A stretch of DNA of 64,000 nucleotides. It comes from Acidobacteriota bacterium (lineage in GTDB: Bacteria; Acidobacteriota; Vicinamibacteria; Vicinamibacterales; JAKQTR01). A program made the position numbers and the translations under genes. The notes under the pieces were generated by a model. The model searched no databases and had not been told where the DNA came from. It saw only the letters and a program-made list of their open reading frames with translations. Below are positions 50,174 to 58,367 of this stretch, piece after piece (the stretch's first letter is position 1; every line of letters starts with the position of its first letter). The stretch is from NCBI GenBank assembly GCA_026393755.1, contig JAPKZO010000025.1, positions 1-64,000 on the forward strand. The letters are read 5' to 3'.

Positions 50174-50193
50174 GGGCGCAACATGTTGCGCCC
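50174..50193. repeat. 20-bp perfect palindrome GGGCGCAACATGTTGCGCCC
   Basis: Same length and GGGC...GCCC ends as the element at 50123, but a different core. It is preceded by GTAG, whereas the first palindrome is followed by CCTAC, so the pair is arranged tail to tail (CCCCTAC...GTAGGGG) around 31 bases. It suggests two members of one mobile or REP-like family. Confidence 0.8.
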
Positions 50194-50207
50194 GACCGGC
50201 GAAGCTC

Positions 50208-50525
50208 CTAATGCACCGGCCCCTTGGACCAGCCGACGTTGGCGTACGACTCGTTGAACGAGCGCAATTGTTCTTGAAGTGCCGCGATCAGGCTGGGCAT
50301 CAGTTGAACGGGGACGGCGACCTTGACGCGCACTGGCGCGCGGACGACGTGGTCGGCCTCGGCGTGCCGGAGGTCCTGTTCCGACAGCGGCAGCACCTCA
50401 CAGAACGTCAGCGTGAAGTCGAACGGCGTGTGGGAGACCGCGCAGAAGTTCGAGTACGTGCGTTCCTGATTCGCCGAGTCGGCCGGAACGATCGTAAAGT
50501 TGACCTGATGCGCTTCATCAGCCAT
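50208..50525 (-). CDS. DUF3467 family protein
   Basis: 105 residues. Matches DUF3467: ERTYSNFCAVSHTPFDFTLTFCEV in the first half and RVKVAVPVQLMPSLIAALQEQLRSFNESYANVGW in the second. Small cytoplasmic proteins of unknown function, widespread in bacteria. It follows lexA by 40 bp on the same strand, so a link to the SOS regulon through co-transcription is possible but unproven. Confidence 0.82.
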   Translation of the reverse strand: MADEAHQVNFTIVPADSANQERTYSNFCAVSHTPFDFTLTFCEVLPLSEQDLRHAEADHVVRAPVRVKVAVPVQLMPSLIAALQEQLRSFNESYANVGWSKGPVH

Positions 50526-50565
50526 AACGGCACTCCAGATGGGATGAGGGTGGCCGGCAGATCAG

Positions 50566-51174
50566 TCAGTACTTCCGCATGACGCCGACCACGACGCCCT
50601 GAATCTGCACCTGCTCGGGTGTCACCAGTAACGGCTGCATCGCCGGGTTCGCCGGCTGGAGCCTGATGTGCCCGTCCTCGCGGTAAAACTTCTTCAGCGT
50701 GACGTCCGATCCGCCGAGCAGTGCAATCACCATCTCACCGTTCTCGGCCGTCTTGCGGTCCTCGACGATGACAAAATCGCCGTCGCGAATCTGCTCGTCA
50801 ATCATCGAGTCGCCGCGGACCTTCAGCACGAAGGTGTCGCGTTTGCCCACCAGATCTTCCGGCACCGCGATCGACTCGGCCGTGGCGACGGCCTCGATGG
50901 GCACACCGGCCGCGACAAACCCGAGCAAAGGCAATTCGATGGCCCGGCCGCCGCCGCGTGTCGGCACCAGTTCGACCGACCGGCTGCGATTCCAGGCCCG
51001 GCGAATGAAGCCCTTCTCCTGGAGATTCGTCAGATGTTTGTGCACCGTCGCCAGCGAAGACAACCCGAAGCGCCGGCCGATCTCTTCGAGACTCGGCGCG
51101 TAGCCGTGCTGCTGAATGAATTCGCCGAGGTAATCGAGGATTTCCCTCTGGCGTCGTGTGAGTGGAAAGGCCAC
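50566..51174 (-). CDS. lexA: SOS repressor LexA
   Basis: 202 residues. Winged-helix DNA-binding domain (1 to about 68: LTRRQREILDYLGEFIQQHGYAPSLEEIGRRFGLSSLATVHKHL) and S24 autoprotease domain. The cleavage bond is Ala89-Gly90 (FVAAGVP); the catalytic pair is Ser123 (RGDSM) and Lys161 (VTLKKF). All required residues are present. I could not recognise a LexA box in the 178-bp divergent gap with the third ECF sigma gene. Confidence 0.95.
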   Translation of the reverse strand: MAFPLTRRQREILDYLGEFIQQHGYAPSLEEIGRRFGLSSLATVHKHLTNLQEKGFIRRAWNRSRSVELVPTRGGGRAIELPLLGFVAAGVPIEAVATAESIAVPEDLVGKRDTFVLKVRGDSMIDEQIRDGDFVIVEDRKTAENGEMVIALLGGSDVTLKKFYREDGHIRLQPANPAMQPLLVTPEQVQIQGVVVGVMRKY

Positions 51175-51352
51175 GGACCGCCCTCCTGAGTCGATCGAGG
51201 CATGATGCCTGCGCGGGCCGTTGGGCCCGACGGGTGAGCGACGTCGATTACTCTATGCAAAGGAAAGGCGAAAGTCAAACTGCATGCTACGATGTGGGTC
51301 GCCGATGTCACTTTCCATGCACACTCGGGGTCTATTGAGACGAGCGGAGAAA

Positions 51353-51946
51353 ATGGCGGTGAGCGATTCGACTGTCGGTGCCGACGCTCATCTGCCGCTC
51401 AACGAGTGGGAGGACGGGGCGCTGGTGCGGGCGTGCTTCGAGGGCCGGACCGAGGCGTTTGATGTGATCGTGGAGCGGCACAGCCGCGCGGTGTACCGGC
51501 TGTGTTACCGTTTTGTGGGCCGGCACGAGGACGCGACCGACCTCTCACAGGATGTGTTCCTGCGTGCCTTTCGAGGTCTTCGGCGGTTTCGCGGGGATTC
51601 GTCGCTGGCCACCTGGCTGCACCGCATCAGCGTGAATGTGTGCCTCAACAAGGTTTCGGTTCGGACGCCGGTCCTGACGCCGCTTGATCAAACCGCTCCC
51701 GTGCAGGCCCGGGGGGAGGATGCCATTGGCGGTGTGTTGCGGGAGGAACGGGCGAGACAGGTGAGGGCGGCCGTCGCCCGTCTGCCGCGAAAGCAGCGGG
51801 CCACGCTCATTCTGCGCGTCTATCAGGACCTGTCGCACAAACAGATCGCCGAGGTGCTGCAGACGTCCGAGGGTGCGGTGAAGGCCAACTTCTTCCACGC
51901 TCTCGGGAGTCTCAAGAAAGCCCTGATGAAGCGGAATCTCGGGTGA
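51353..51946 (+). CDS. ECF RNA polymerase sigma factor
   Basis: 197 residues from ATG 51353 (GGAG close upstream; ATG 51305 or 51317 are alternatives). Region 2 (EDATDLSQDVFLRAFRGLRRFRGDSSLATWLHRISVNVCLNK) and region 4 (LPRKQRATLILRVYQDLSHKQIAEVLQTSEGAVKANFFHALGSLKKAL). A TGC-TACGAT extended -10 lies at 51288-51293 without a clear -35. The stop overlaps the anti-sigma start (GTGA). Confidence 0.9.
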   Translation: MAVSDSTVGADAHLPLNEWEDGALVRACFEGRTEAFDVIVERHSRAVYRLCYRFVGRHEDATDLSQDVFLRAFRGLRRFRGDSSLATWLHRISVNVCLNKVSVRTPVLTPLDQTAPVQARGEDAIGGVLREERARQVRAAVARLPRKQRATLILRVYQDLSHKQIAEVLQTSEGAVKANFFHALGSLKKALMKRNLG

Positions 51947-52557
51947 CTCGTATGAGGCATTTCACACCAGAAGACGTTATCGACGTGCTGGAGGGCGGCG
52001 CAGGGGAGTTCCTGGTTCGTCATGCCGAGCGGTGTGACGCGTGCCGCGCCCTCGTGGAGGACGCGAGGCAAGCGAGATCGCTGGCGGCGACCGACGAGAT
52101 CCTGGAGCCGTCACCGCTCTTCTGGACGCAGTTGTCCGCTCGCGTTGCCGAGACGGTACGGCGCGCGCCCGCGCCCCAGCCCGGGCGATGGTGGGCGGAT
52201 CTTTCCTGGTCATGGAGCGTCGTTCCAGTCGGCTCAGTCGTTGTGCTGCTTCTGCTGGTCGCTGTGACGCAGTGGCAGAACAGCCGGCAGCCTCCGACGC
52301 GGGTGGCCAGACCGGAGGCCGTGCAGCCGGTCGGTCAAGCTGAGCTGTGGCCCGCGCCTTCGGTGGAGGATGAACCGTGGGCGTTGGTTTCCGAAGCCAT
52401 GGCAGACCTGACAGCCGGAGAGATGTCGGCCGTCGACCTGCCCGCGACGATCGGTTCGGCCGATCGGGCACTTGAATCGCTTTCCGAGGACGAGCAGGCC
52501 GAACTGGCGCGACTGCTGAAGGCCGAGATCGACGATTCCGGCCCGTCGTCAGAGTGA
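51943..52557 (+). CDS. membrane-anchored anti-sigma factor with zinc-binding motif
   Basis: 204 residues from GTG 51943 (ATG 51952 possible). The N-terminal anti-sigma domain contains HAERCDAC (H-x3-C-x2-C) at about 27-34, a membrane helix at about 95-113 (VVPVGSVVVLLLLVAVTQW), and an acidic periplasmic tail of about 90 residues. Couples to the sigma factor upstream and, by GTGA overlap, to the exported protein downstream. Confidence 0.85.
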   Translation: MTRMRHFTPEDVIDVLEGGAGEFLVRHAERCDACRALVEDARQARSLAATDEILEPSPLFWTQLSARVAETVRRAPAPQPGRWWADLSWSWSVVPVGSVVVLLLLVAVTQWQNSRQPPTRVARPEAVQPVGQAELWPAPSVEDEPWALVSEAMADLTAGEMSAVDLPATIGSADRALESLSEDEQAELARLLKAEIDDSGPSSE

Positions 52558-52562
52558 TCGTG

Positions 52563-53207
52563 ATGTTCGACAGGTGGAGCACTCAGCATATGACCGGTCA
52601 CATTTCATCGTCCCACACGCGTTTGTTTCCGCTGATGGCAGCCATGGTCGTCGCGTGCGTGAGCGTGGCGGGTATCGCCACCGCGCAGACACGGCCGCCT
52701 GCCCCCCGAGGGGGGGCACCGGCGGGCCGCGGCGACCAGTCCGGTCCGGTAGAAGTGCAGCGACTCTTCGATGCGTACAGCGTGATTCGCGCCCAGGACG
52801 CCCTGAAGTTGACTGACGATCAGTTCGCCCAGTTTCTGCCCAAGCTGACCGCGCTGCAGGAGACGCGCCGGCGCAACGACCGGATGCACAATCAGATTGT
52901 CGCGGAGTTGGGGCGCCTCACCGGACCCGACGTGCAGGTCGACGAGGCGCAGGTTCGCGAGAAGCTCAAGGCGCTTCAGGACCTGAGCGTGCGCGCAGCT
53001 GCTGAACTGCGGAAGGCGTACGACACGATCGATCAGGCGCTCGACGTCAAGCAGCAGGCGCGGTTCCGCGTGTTCGAACTGCAGATGGAGCGGCGCAAGC
53101 TCGAATTGATGCTGCAGGCGAGACGGGCGGATGCGGCCCGGCGAGGAGCGCCCGCGGCGCCGGTCAAGAAGCTCGATCCCCCTCCACCTTCGGCGTCTTC
53201 GAAATAG
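52563..53207 (+). CDS. exported helical protein, Spy/CpxP-like
   Basis: 214 residues from ATG 52563 (GTG 52554 and ATG 52590 possible). A signal peptide at about 20-43 (ending IATAQ) precedes a mostly helical, charged domain (LTDDQFAQFLPKLTALQETRRRNDRMHNQIVAELGRL, ... LDVKQQARFRVFELQMERRKLELML), resembling LTxxQ-motif periplasmic proteins such as Spy/CpxP, which bind misfolded proteins or sense metals. Encoded with an ECF sigma/anti-sigma pair, so it may be the periplasmic sensor or a regulon member. Confidence 0.7.
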   Translation: MFDRWSTQHMTGHISSSHTRLFPLMAAMVVACVSVAGIATAQTRPPAPRGGAPAGRGDQSGPVEVQRLFDAYSVIRAQDALKLTDDQFAQFLPKLTALQETRRRNDRMHNQIVAELGRLTGPDVQVDEAQVREKLKALQDLSVRAAAELRKAYDTIDQALDVKQQARFRVFELQMERRKLELMLQARRADAARRGAPAAPVKKLDPPPPSASSK

Positions 53208-53264
53208 ATGCGCGTTCCGTGACCGTGCTAGACTCGAACCGAGTACGGTCACCGGGCCTCGCGC

Positions 53265-53906
53265 ATGACACATCCGCTTCGACAACGGGCTGCCTCGCTG
53301 TTTGTCATCGGCCTGCTGGTACTGGCGCCGATCGAGGTCGCCGCCGGTCAGCGCCTGCCGGCGCCGCTGTCGGCCGCCGACGCTGACCGCTTCGACAAGA
53401 AGCTGGTCGAGATCACCAACTACGGCGTGAGGACTTCCTCGGGGCGGTTCCGGCCGGCCGCGGCGCGGCGGACGGTGGTGACCGAAGCCGAGACGAACGC
53501 CTACATCCGATTGAAGATTGCATCGACGTTGCCTGCCGGCATGGTCGATCCATACGTCACCGCGCTGGGCGGAGGCCGCGTATCGGCCACGGCGACGCTC
53601 GATCTCGATGCCGTCCGGAGGAGCGAGGCACGGGGAGGCCTGGAACTGTCACAGCTGCTGACCGGCCGACTGCCTGTCAGCGTGACGGGCGTGCTCAGGA
53701 CCCGAGCCGGGATCGCCACATTCGACATGGAATCGGCGTCCATCGCGGGCATTCCCATTCCAAAGGGGTTGCTGCAACAACTCGTGAGTTACTACACGCG
53801 CTCGGCCGAACATCCTGGCGGCGTGGGCCTTGACGCGCAGTTCGTCCTGCCAGTCGGCATCCGGGAGATTGACGTTCAGACGCATCAGGCGGTCATCGTG
53901 CAGTGA
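53265..53906 (+). CDS. exported protein of unknown function
   Basis: 213 residues with a Sec signal peptide (about 1-29, ending VAAGQ). The mature part is predominantly beta (VVTEAETNAYIRLKIASTLPAGMVDPYVTALGGGRVSATATLDLDAV, ITGVLRTRAGIATFDMESASIAGIPIPKGLLQQLVSYYT), similar in style to lipid-binding LmeA/DUF2993-like barrels, but I cannot assign it. An inverted repeat (GACCGT...ACGGTC) at 53221-53251 lies just upstream. The stop overlaps the recG start. Confidence 0.7.
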   Translation: MTHPLRQRAASLFVIGLLVLAPIEVAAGQRLPAPLSAADADRFDKKLVEITNYGVRTSSGRFRPAAARRTVVTEAETNAYIRLKIASTLPAGMVDPYVTALGGGRVSATATLDLDAVRRSEARGGLELSQLLTGRLPVSVTGVLRTRAGIATFDMESASIAGIPIPKGLLQQLVSYYTRSAEHPGGVGLDAQFVLPVGIREIDVQTHQAVIVQ

Positions 53907-55987
53907 CGCTCGACGACCCGCTGCAATCGCTGACGGGGATCGGCCCGCGCCGGGCGGCAGATCTCGAACGCACCGGCCTCCGGTCGGTCGGCGATCTGCT
54001 CAGCCGCTTCCCACTCCGGTATGAAGATCGGTCGACGTTCCGCGACATCGCGACGCTCGGCGAGGGCGAGGTCGTCACGGTGTGCGGTACGGTCGTCTCG
54101 TGCGGGCTGCATCTGACGCGCCGGCCAGGTTTCAAGATCTTCAGCGCCGTCGTCCGGGACGGCAGCGGTACCCTTCGGGTTTCGTGGCTGAATCAGCCCT
54201 ACATGGCCGACGTCATCCACCGAGGCGCCTTGATTGTGCTCTTCGGCGAAATCTCACGACGTAACCCCGGCGGGCTGCAGTTGACCAGTCCAGAGTACGA
54301 GCTGGTCGACCAGGACGATGCCGACACGATTCATACGGGGCGCGTCGTGCCGGTGTACGAGAAGGCCGGCTCGGTCACCGGACGAATCCAGCGTCGCATT
54401 GTGTACGACGCACTCCGGCAATTGCCGGCTGATCTGCCTGATCTCACGCCGCCGTGGATCTTCAATTCGATAGCACTGGCCGACTGGCGGACAGCGCTGG
54501 TGGAGTCGCACTTTCCGGCTCCAGGCACGGACCTGGCCACGCTGAATGCGTTCAGGACGCCCGCGCAATTGCGGCTCATCTTCGACGAGTTCCTGCATTT
54601 TCAGCTCGGGTTGCTGTTGAGACGGCAGGCCGCTGACTCGGAACGGAAACCGGCGTCCGTCGTGGTGAACGACCGGATCCGCGATTCCGTCAGAGCCCGG
54701 CTGCCGTTCGTGCTGACCGACGGACAGCGGTCCGCACTCAAAGAGATTGTCGCCGATATGACCCGGCCCCACGCCATGCACCGGATGCTCCAGGGCGATG
54801 TCGGGGCTGGCAAGACCATCGTTGCGCTGCTGGCCGCTGTGGTGGCGATCGAGAACGGGTTGCAGGTGGCGCTGATGGCGCCCACCGAGATCCTGGCGGA
54901 GCAGCACTACCTCACCGTGAAACGGCTCCTCGATCGCTCGCCCTACTGTATTGCGTTGCTGACTGGATCGACGCCGGCCGCGGATCGGCGACGGGTCCTG
55001 AGCGAGATCGAATCCGGCATGGCGCAACTGGTGGTCGGGACGCACGCGCTGGTACAGCAGAGGGTGGCGTTCTCCCGGCTCGGTCTGGTGGTGATTGACG
55101 AACAGCATCGGTTTGGCGTCATGCAGAGGAGTGTGCTCCGCGAGAAGGGATGGCGGCCGGATGTGCTGGTGATGACGGCCACGCCGATTCCAAGGACGCT
55201 GGCGCTGACGACGTACGGCGATCTCGACGTGTCGATCATCCGCGATCTGCCGCCCGGCAGGACGCCGATCAAGACCACGGCGAAGCCCCAGTCGAGGCGC
55301 GACGATGTTTACGCGTTTGTCCGCGGCGAGCTCGAGCGCGGGCGTCAGGCGTACATCGTGTATCCGCTCATCGAGGAGTCGTCGAAGGTGGATGTGCGGG
55401 CCGCGACCGAGGGGGCTGAGACGCTGGCGGCCGAGGTGTTCCCGGCGTACCGCGTGGAATTGCTCCACGGGCGGCTCAAACCCGAGGAGAAGGATCGCAT
55501 CATGGGGGCGTTCGCCGCCGGCCGCGTGCACGTGCTGGTGTCGACGACCGTGATCGAGGTCGGCATCGACGTGCCAAACGCGTCCGTCATGGTGATCGAG
55601 CACGCGGAGCGGTTCGGACTGGCCCAGTTGCATCAGTTGCGGGGACGCGTCGGCAGGGGAGGCCATCAGTCGTTCTGCGTGCTGTTGTACCAGGCGCCGC
55701 TTGGCGTGGCCGGGCGCGGGCGCCTCAAGACGCTGGTCGAGACGGCAGACGGGTTCGTGATTGCCGAACGGGATCTGGCGCTTCGGGGTCCGGGCGACTT
55801 CTTTGGAACGCGGCAATCTGGCGCGCCGACGTTGCGTTCGGGTGACCTGCTGCGCGACCATGACGTGATGGAGCAGGCGCGGACGCTCGCGGGAGTGGCA
55901 CTGTCCCGACGCGATGAGACGGAGGCGTTGATCGCCGAGGTGCGGCGGACCTGGAGCGCGCGATTCGGGTTGGCGTCGGTGGGGTAG
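53903..55987 (+). CDS. recG: ATP-dependent DNA helicase RecG
   Basis: 694 residues from GTG 53903 (overlapping the previous stop). Remodels stalled replication forks and branched DNA. N-terminal wedge/OB domain (about 1-160, including GIGPRRAADLERTGLRSVGDLL); motor: Walker A LQGDVGAGKTIVALLA, DEQH box VVIDEQHRFGVMQR, TATPIPRTLALTTYGDLDVS, and motif VI QLRGRVGRGGHQSFCVLLY. Full length. rsmD begins about 20 bp later. Confidence 0.95.
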   Translation: MTLDDPLQSLTGIGPRRAADLERTGLRSVGDLLSRFPLRYEDRSTFRDIATLGEGEVVTVCGTVVSCGLHLTRRPGFKIFSAVVRDGSGTLRVSWLNQPYMADVIHRGALIVLFGEISRRNPGGLQLTSPEYELVDQDDADTIHTGRVVPVYEKAGSVTGRIQRRIVYDALRQLPADLPDLTPPWIFNSIALADWRTALVESHFPAPGTDLATLNAFRTPAQLRLIFDEFLHFQLGLLLRRQAADSERKPASVVVNDRIRDSVRARLPFVLTDGQRSALKEIVADMTRPHAMHRMLQGDVGAGKTIVALLAAVVAIENGLQVALMAPTEILAEQHYLTVKRLLDRSPYCIALLTGSTPAADRRRVLSEIESGMAQLVVGTHALVQQRVAFSRLGLVVIDEQHRFGVMQRSVLREKGWRPDVLVMTATPIPRTLALTTYGDLDVSIIRDLPPGRTPIKTTAKPQSRRDDVYAFVRGELERGRQAYIVYPLIEESSKVDVRAATEGAETLAAEVFPAYRVELLHGRLKPEEKDRIMGAFAAGRVHVLVSTTVIEVGIDVPNASVMVIEHAERFGLAQLHQLRGRVGRGGHQSFCVLLYQAPLGVAGRGRLKTLVETADGFVIAERDLALRGPGDFFGTRQSGAPTLRSGDLLRDHDVMEQARTLAGVALSRRDETEALIAEVRRTWSARFGLASVG

Positions 55988-56009
55988 GAATGGTGCGGTG
56001 GAGTGGCGA

Positions 56010-56582
56010 ATGCGCGTGATCGGTGGGCGGTACAGGCGACGTCAGCTGAAGGCACCGGCGTGGGAAGGCCTTCGCCCGACCTCGGATCGCCTCAAGCAGA
56101 CGCTGTTCGATGTGCTGACGGCGCGCATTCCTGGCGCGCGCGTGCTGGACGGGTTCGCCGGATCCGGCGCGCTTGGCCTGGAGGCCCTCAGCCGGGGAGC
56201 CGCCGAGGTGGTGTTTGTCGATCACGATGCGAGAGCGATCGCACTGGTTGCGGCCAATCTGGCGCACTGCGGTGTCGCGAGCGGCTATGTTATGATTCGC
56301 GACGATTTCCAGCGCGGGGTCCGGCAGATGCCCGCAGGCCAGCGTTTCGATCTGATTCTGCTGGATCCTCCGTACGAGACTGATGTGGCCGGCGTGCTGG
56401 AGACGGCCGCCGGGCGGCTCACGGTGGATGGGAGGCTGGTGCTTGAGCACGCCAGTCGACGGCCGGCGCCGGACCGGGTGGGCGAACTGACGTGCCTCCG
56501 TCGGCTGGTTGCCGGAGACAGTGCTCTGGCGTTCTACGGACAGATGCCGGCCGAATCGGCGGACACAAGGGAGGGTTCATGA
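56010..56582 (+). CDS. rsmD: 16S rRNA (guanine-966 N2)-methyltransferase
   Basis: 190 residues from ATG 56010, six bases after GGAG (GTG 55998 possible). N-terminus MRVIGGRYRRRQLKAP and LRPTSDRLKQTLFDVL are diagnostic; SAM loop VLDGFAGSGALGLEALSRGA; catalytic LLDPPYE. The usual pairing rsmD-coaD is kept, with an ATGA overlap. Confidence 0.94.
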   Translation: MRVIGGRYRRRQLKAPAWEGLRPTSDRLKQTLFDVLTARIPGARVLDGFAGSGALGLEALSRGAAEVVFVDHDARAIALVAANLAHCGVASGYVMIRDDFQRGVRQMPAGQRFDLILLDPPYETDVAGVLETAAGRLTVDGRLVLEHASRRPAPDRVGELTCLRRLVAGDSALAFYGQMPAESADTREGS

Positions 56583-57082
56583 GCACGTCCCACGACCGCG
56601 TGGCGGTGTTTCCGGGGTCGTTCGATCCGCTCACCAACGGGCATGTCGACATCATCCTGCGGGGAGCCCGGCTGTTCGACAGCATCGTTGTGGCCATCCT
56701 CTGCAATGCGGAGAAGGACCCGCTCTTCACTCCGGAGGAACGCGTCGACACGGTGCGGGAGGTGTTCCGCGAATATCCGAACGTGGATGTGGAATCGTTC
56801 GAGGGACTGCTGGTGGATTACGCGCACCGGCGAAAGGCCTCGGTCATCGTGCGGGGCCTGCGGGCGGTGTCGGACTTCGAATTCGAGTTGCAGATGGCGC
56901 TGATGAACCGTCGGCTTGGACCCGAGATGGAAACGGTGTTCATGATGCCGGCCGAGCAGTACACGTACGTGAGTTCCCGCCTGATCAAAGAAGTGTTCGC
57001 CCTCGGCGGCCCGATTGCCGGTCTCGTGCCCGATGTGGTGGAACTCCGCCTGCGCGAAAAACAGGCGCAGAAGAGGTTATAG
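56579..57082 (+). CDS. coaD: pantetheine-phosphate adenylyltransferase
   Basis: 167 residues from ATG 56579 with GGAGGG in front. Penultimate step of CoA synthesis. Motifs: FPGSFDPLTNGHVDII (HxGH-type site TNGH), VRGLRAVSDFEFELQMALMNR, and SSRLIKEVFALGG. Normal length. Overlaps rsmD by 4 bp. Confidence 0.96.
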   Translation: MSTSHDRVAVFPGSFDPLTNGHVDIILRGARLFDSIVVAILCNAEKDPLFTPEERVDTVREVFREYPNVDVESFEGLLVDYAHRRKASVIVRGLRAVSDFEFELQMALMNRRLGPEMETVFMMPAEQYTYVSSRLIKEVFALGGPIAGLVPDVVELRLREKQAQKRL

Positions 57083-57149
57083 TTGGATAGATATCCCCCC
57101 GGGCCGATGCGCCCGTTCCCTCCAGACTCGCACCCGACAGGAGAGACCC

Positions 57150-58367
57150 ATGGCTGTCAGTGAGCTTGCCAGTACGATTATCGAGTCGCCGACGCTGCGG
57201 CTCAACGAGGAGGCCCGGCTGCTGCGGGAACGCGGCGAGCCGGTCATCCACCTCGGCATCGGGGAGCCGAAGAACAAGACACCCATCGCGGCGATTCTCG
57301 CGTCAGCGGCCAAGCTCAGCCAGGGCGACGTGAAGTACTGCCCGACCGACGGAACGCCTTCTCTCAAGAAGGCCATCATCCGCTATACGGAGGAGCACTA
57401 CGACAAAGTCGTGGCTCCCGAAAACGTCATCGTGTCGGCGGGCGCCAAGCAGTGCATCTTCAACCTGCTGTATTGCATCCTGAACCCGCAGGACGAAGTG
57501 GTGATCCTCGCGCCGTACTGGGTCAGTTATCCCGAGATGGTCAAGATGTGCTACGGCGTGCCGGTGATCGTCACGCCCGAGGACGGGACCTTCCATCCGC
57601 GAATGGCCGACATCGAGCGCGCCGTCGGATCCAATACGAAGGCCATCATCATCAACAGCCCGAACAACCCGAGCGGGATCGTGTATCGGGAAGAGTTCAT
57701 CGCCCAGATCATCGACTTCTGCGAACGCAAGAAGATCTACGTGATCATGGACGACATCTACCACAAACTGGTGTTTGACGGGAAACGGGCGCCATCGGCG
57801 TACCAGTTTACGACGCGCGATCTCGAGGATTCGCGTGTCCTCGTGGTCAACGGCATCGCGAAACTGTACGGGATGACGGGGTTTCGGATCGGGTGGTGCG
57901 TGGCGCCGCGGCCGCTGGTCACGGTGATGACCAACGTGCAGGCGCAGACCACCTCGTGCGGGTCGCCGGTGATGCAGGCGGGCGCCGAAGGCGCGTTGAT
58001 CGGCCTGCAGAGCATTGTCGAAGGGCTCCGGCTGCAGATCCAGAACAACCGCGACGTGGCGATGCGGGAACTGTCCTCGTTCAACGGCGTGAAGACCTGC
58101 GCGCCGGACGGCACGTTCTACTGCCTGCCCGACTTCCGCGCGTACAGCGGCAACTCTGTCGAACTGTCGAGATTCCTTTTGAAGAAGGCGCTGGTCGTGA
58201 CGGTTCCCGGCCGCGACTTCGGCATGGAAGGCCACTTGCGGCTCAGCTTCGCCGGGACGGTCAAGGACATCACCGAGGGGATCGCCCGCATCAAGTGGGC
58301 GCTGGATCCGACGTCGCCCAACGACATCTACATCGGCGACAAGAAGCTCATCAGGGACTGGCTATGA
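57150..58367 (+). CDS. class I/II PLP aminotransferase (aspartate aminotransferase type)
   Basis: 405 residues from ATG 57150, seven bases after AGGAG. Fold-type I aminotransferase: LGIGEPKNKTPIAAI, CPTDGTPSLKKAI, INSPNNPSGIVY (PLP Asn), the PLP lysine in NGIAKLYGMTGFRIGW, and substrate Arg near HLRLSFAG. The lysine context reads NGIAKLYGMTG where many relatives have S-x-S-K-x-Y-xMTG. Aspartate is a likely substrate, since the next gene (ATGA overlap) is PEP carboxykinase, which uses the oxaloacetate formed. Specificity is inferred. Confidence 0.88.
   Translation: MAVSELASTIIESPTLRLNEEARLLRERGEPVIHLGIGEPKNKTPIAAILASAAKLSQGDVKYCPTDGTPSLKKAIIRYTEEHYDKVVAPENVIVSAGAKQCIFNLLYCILNPQDEVVILAPYWVSYPEMVKMCYGVPVIVTPEDGTFHPRMADIERAVGSNTKAIIINSPNNPSGIVYREEFIAQIIDFCERKKIYVIMDDIYHKLVFDGKRAPSAYQFTTRDLEDSRVLVVNGIAKLYGMTGFRIGWCVAPRPLVTVMTNVQAQTTSCGSPVMQAGAEGALIGLQSIVEGLRLQIQNNRDVAMRELSSFNGVKTCAPDGTFYCLPDFRAYSGNSVELSRFLLKKALVVTVPGRDFGMEGHLRLSFAGTVKDITEGIARIKWALDPTSPNDIYIGDKKLIRDWL

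Noticed and set aside
51175-51352. LexA box in the lexA/ECF gap
   Set aside because: I looked for GAAC-N4-GTTC, CTGT-N8-ACAG and direct GTTC repeats and saw none convincing; the box may have a lineage-specific sequence.
53221-53251. Intrinsic terminator between the Spy-like and the next exported protein
   Set aside because: The GACCGT...ACGGTC inverted repeat has a 5-base bulge and no T-run.
54254-55861. 535-codon minus-strand frame opposite recG
   Set aside because: Antisense shadow of a complete helicase gene.
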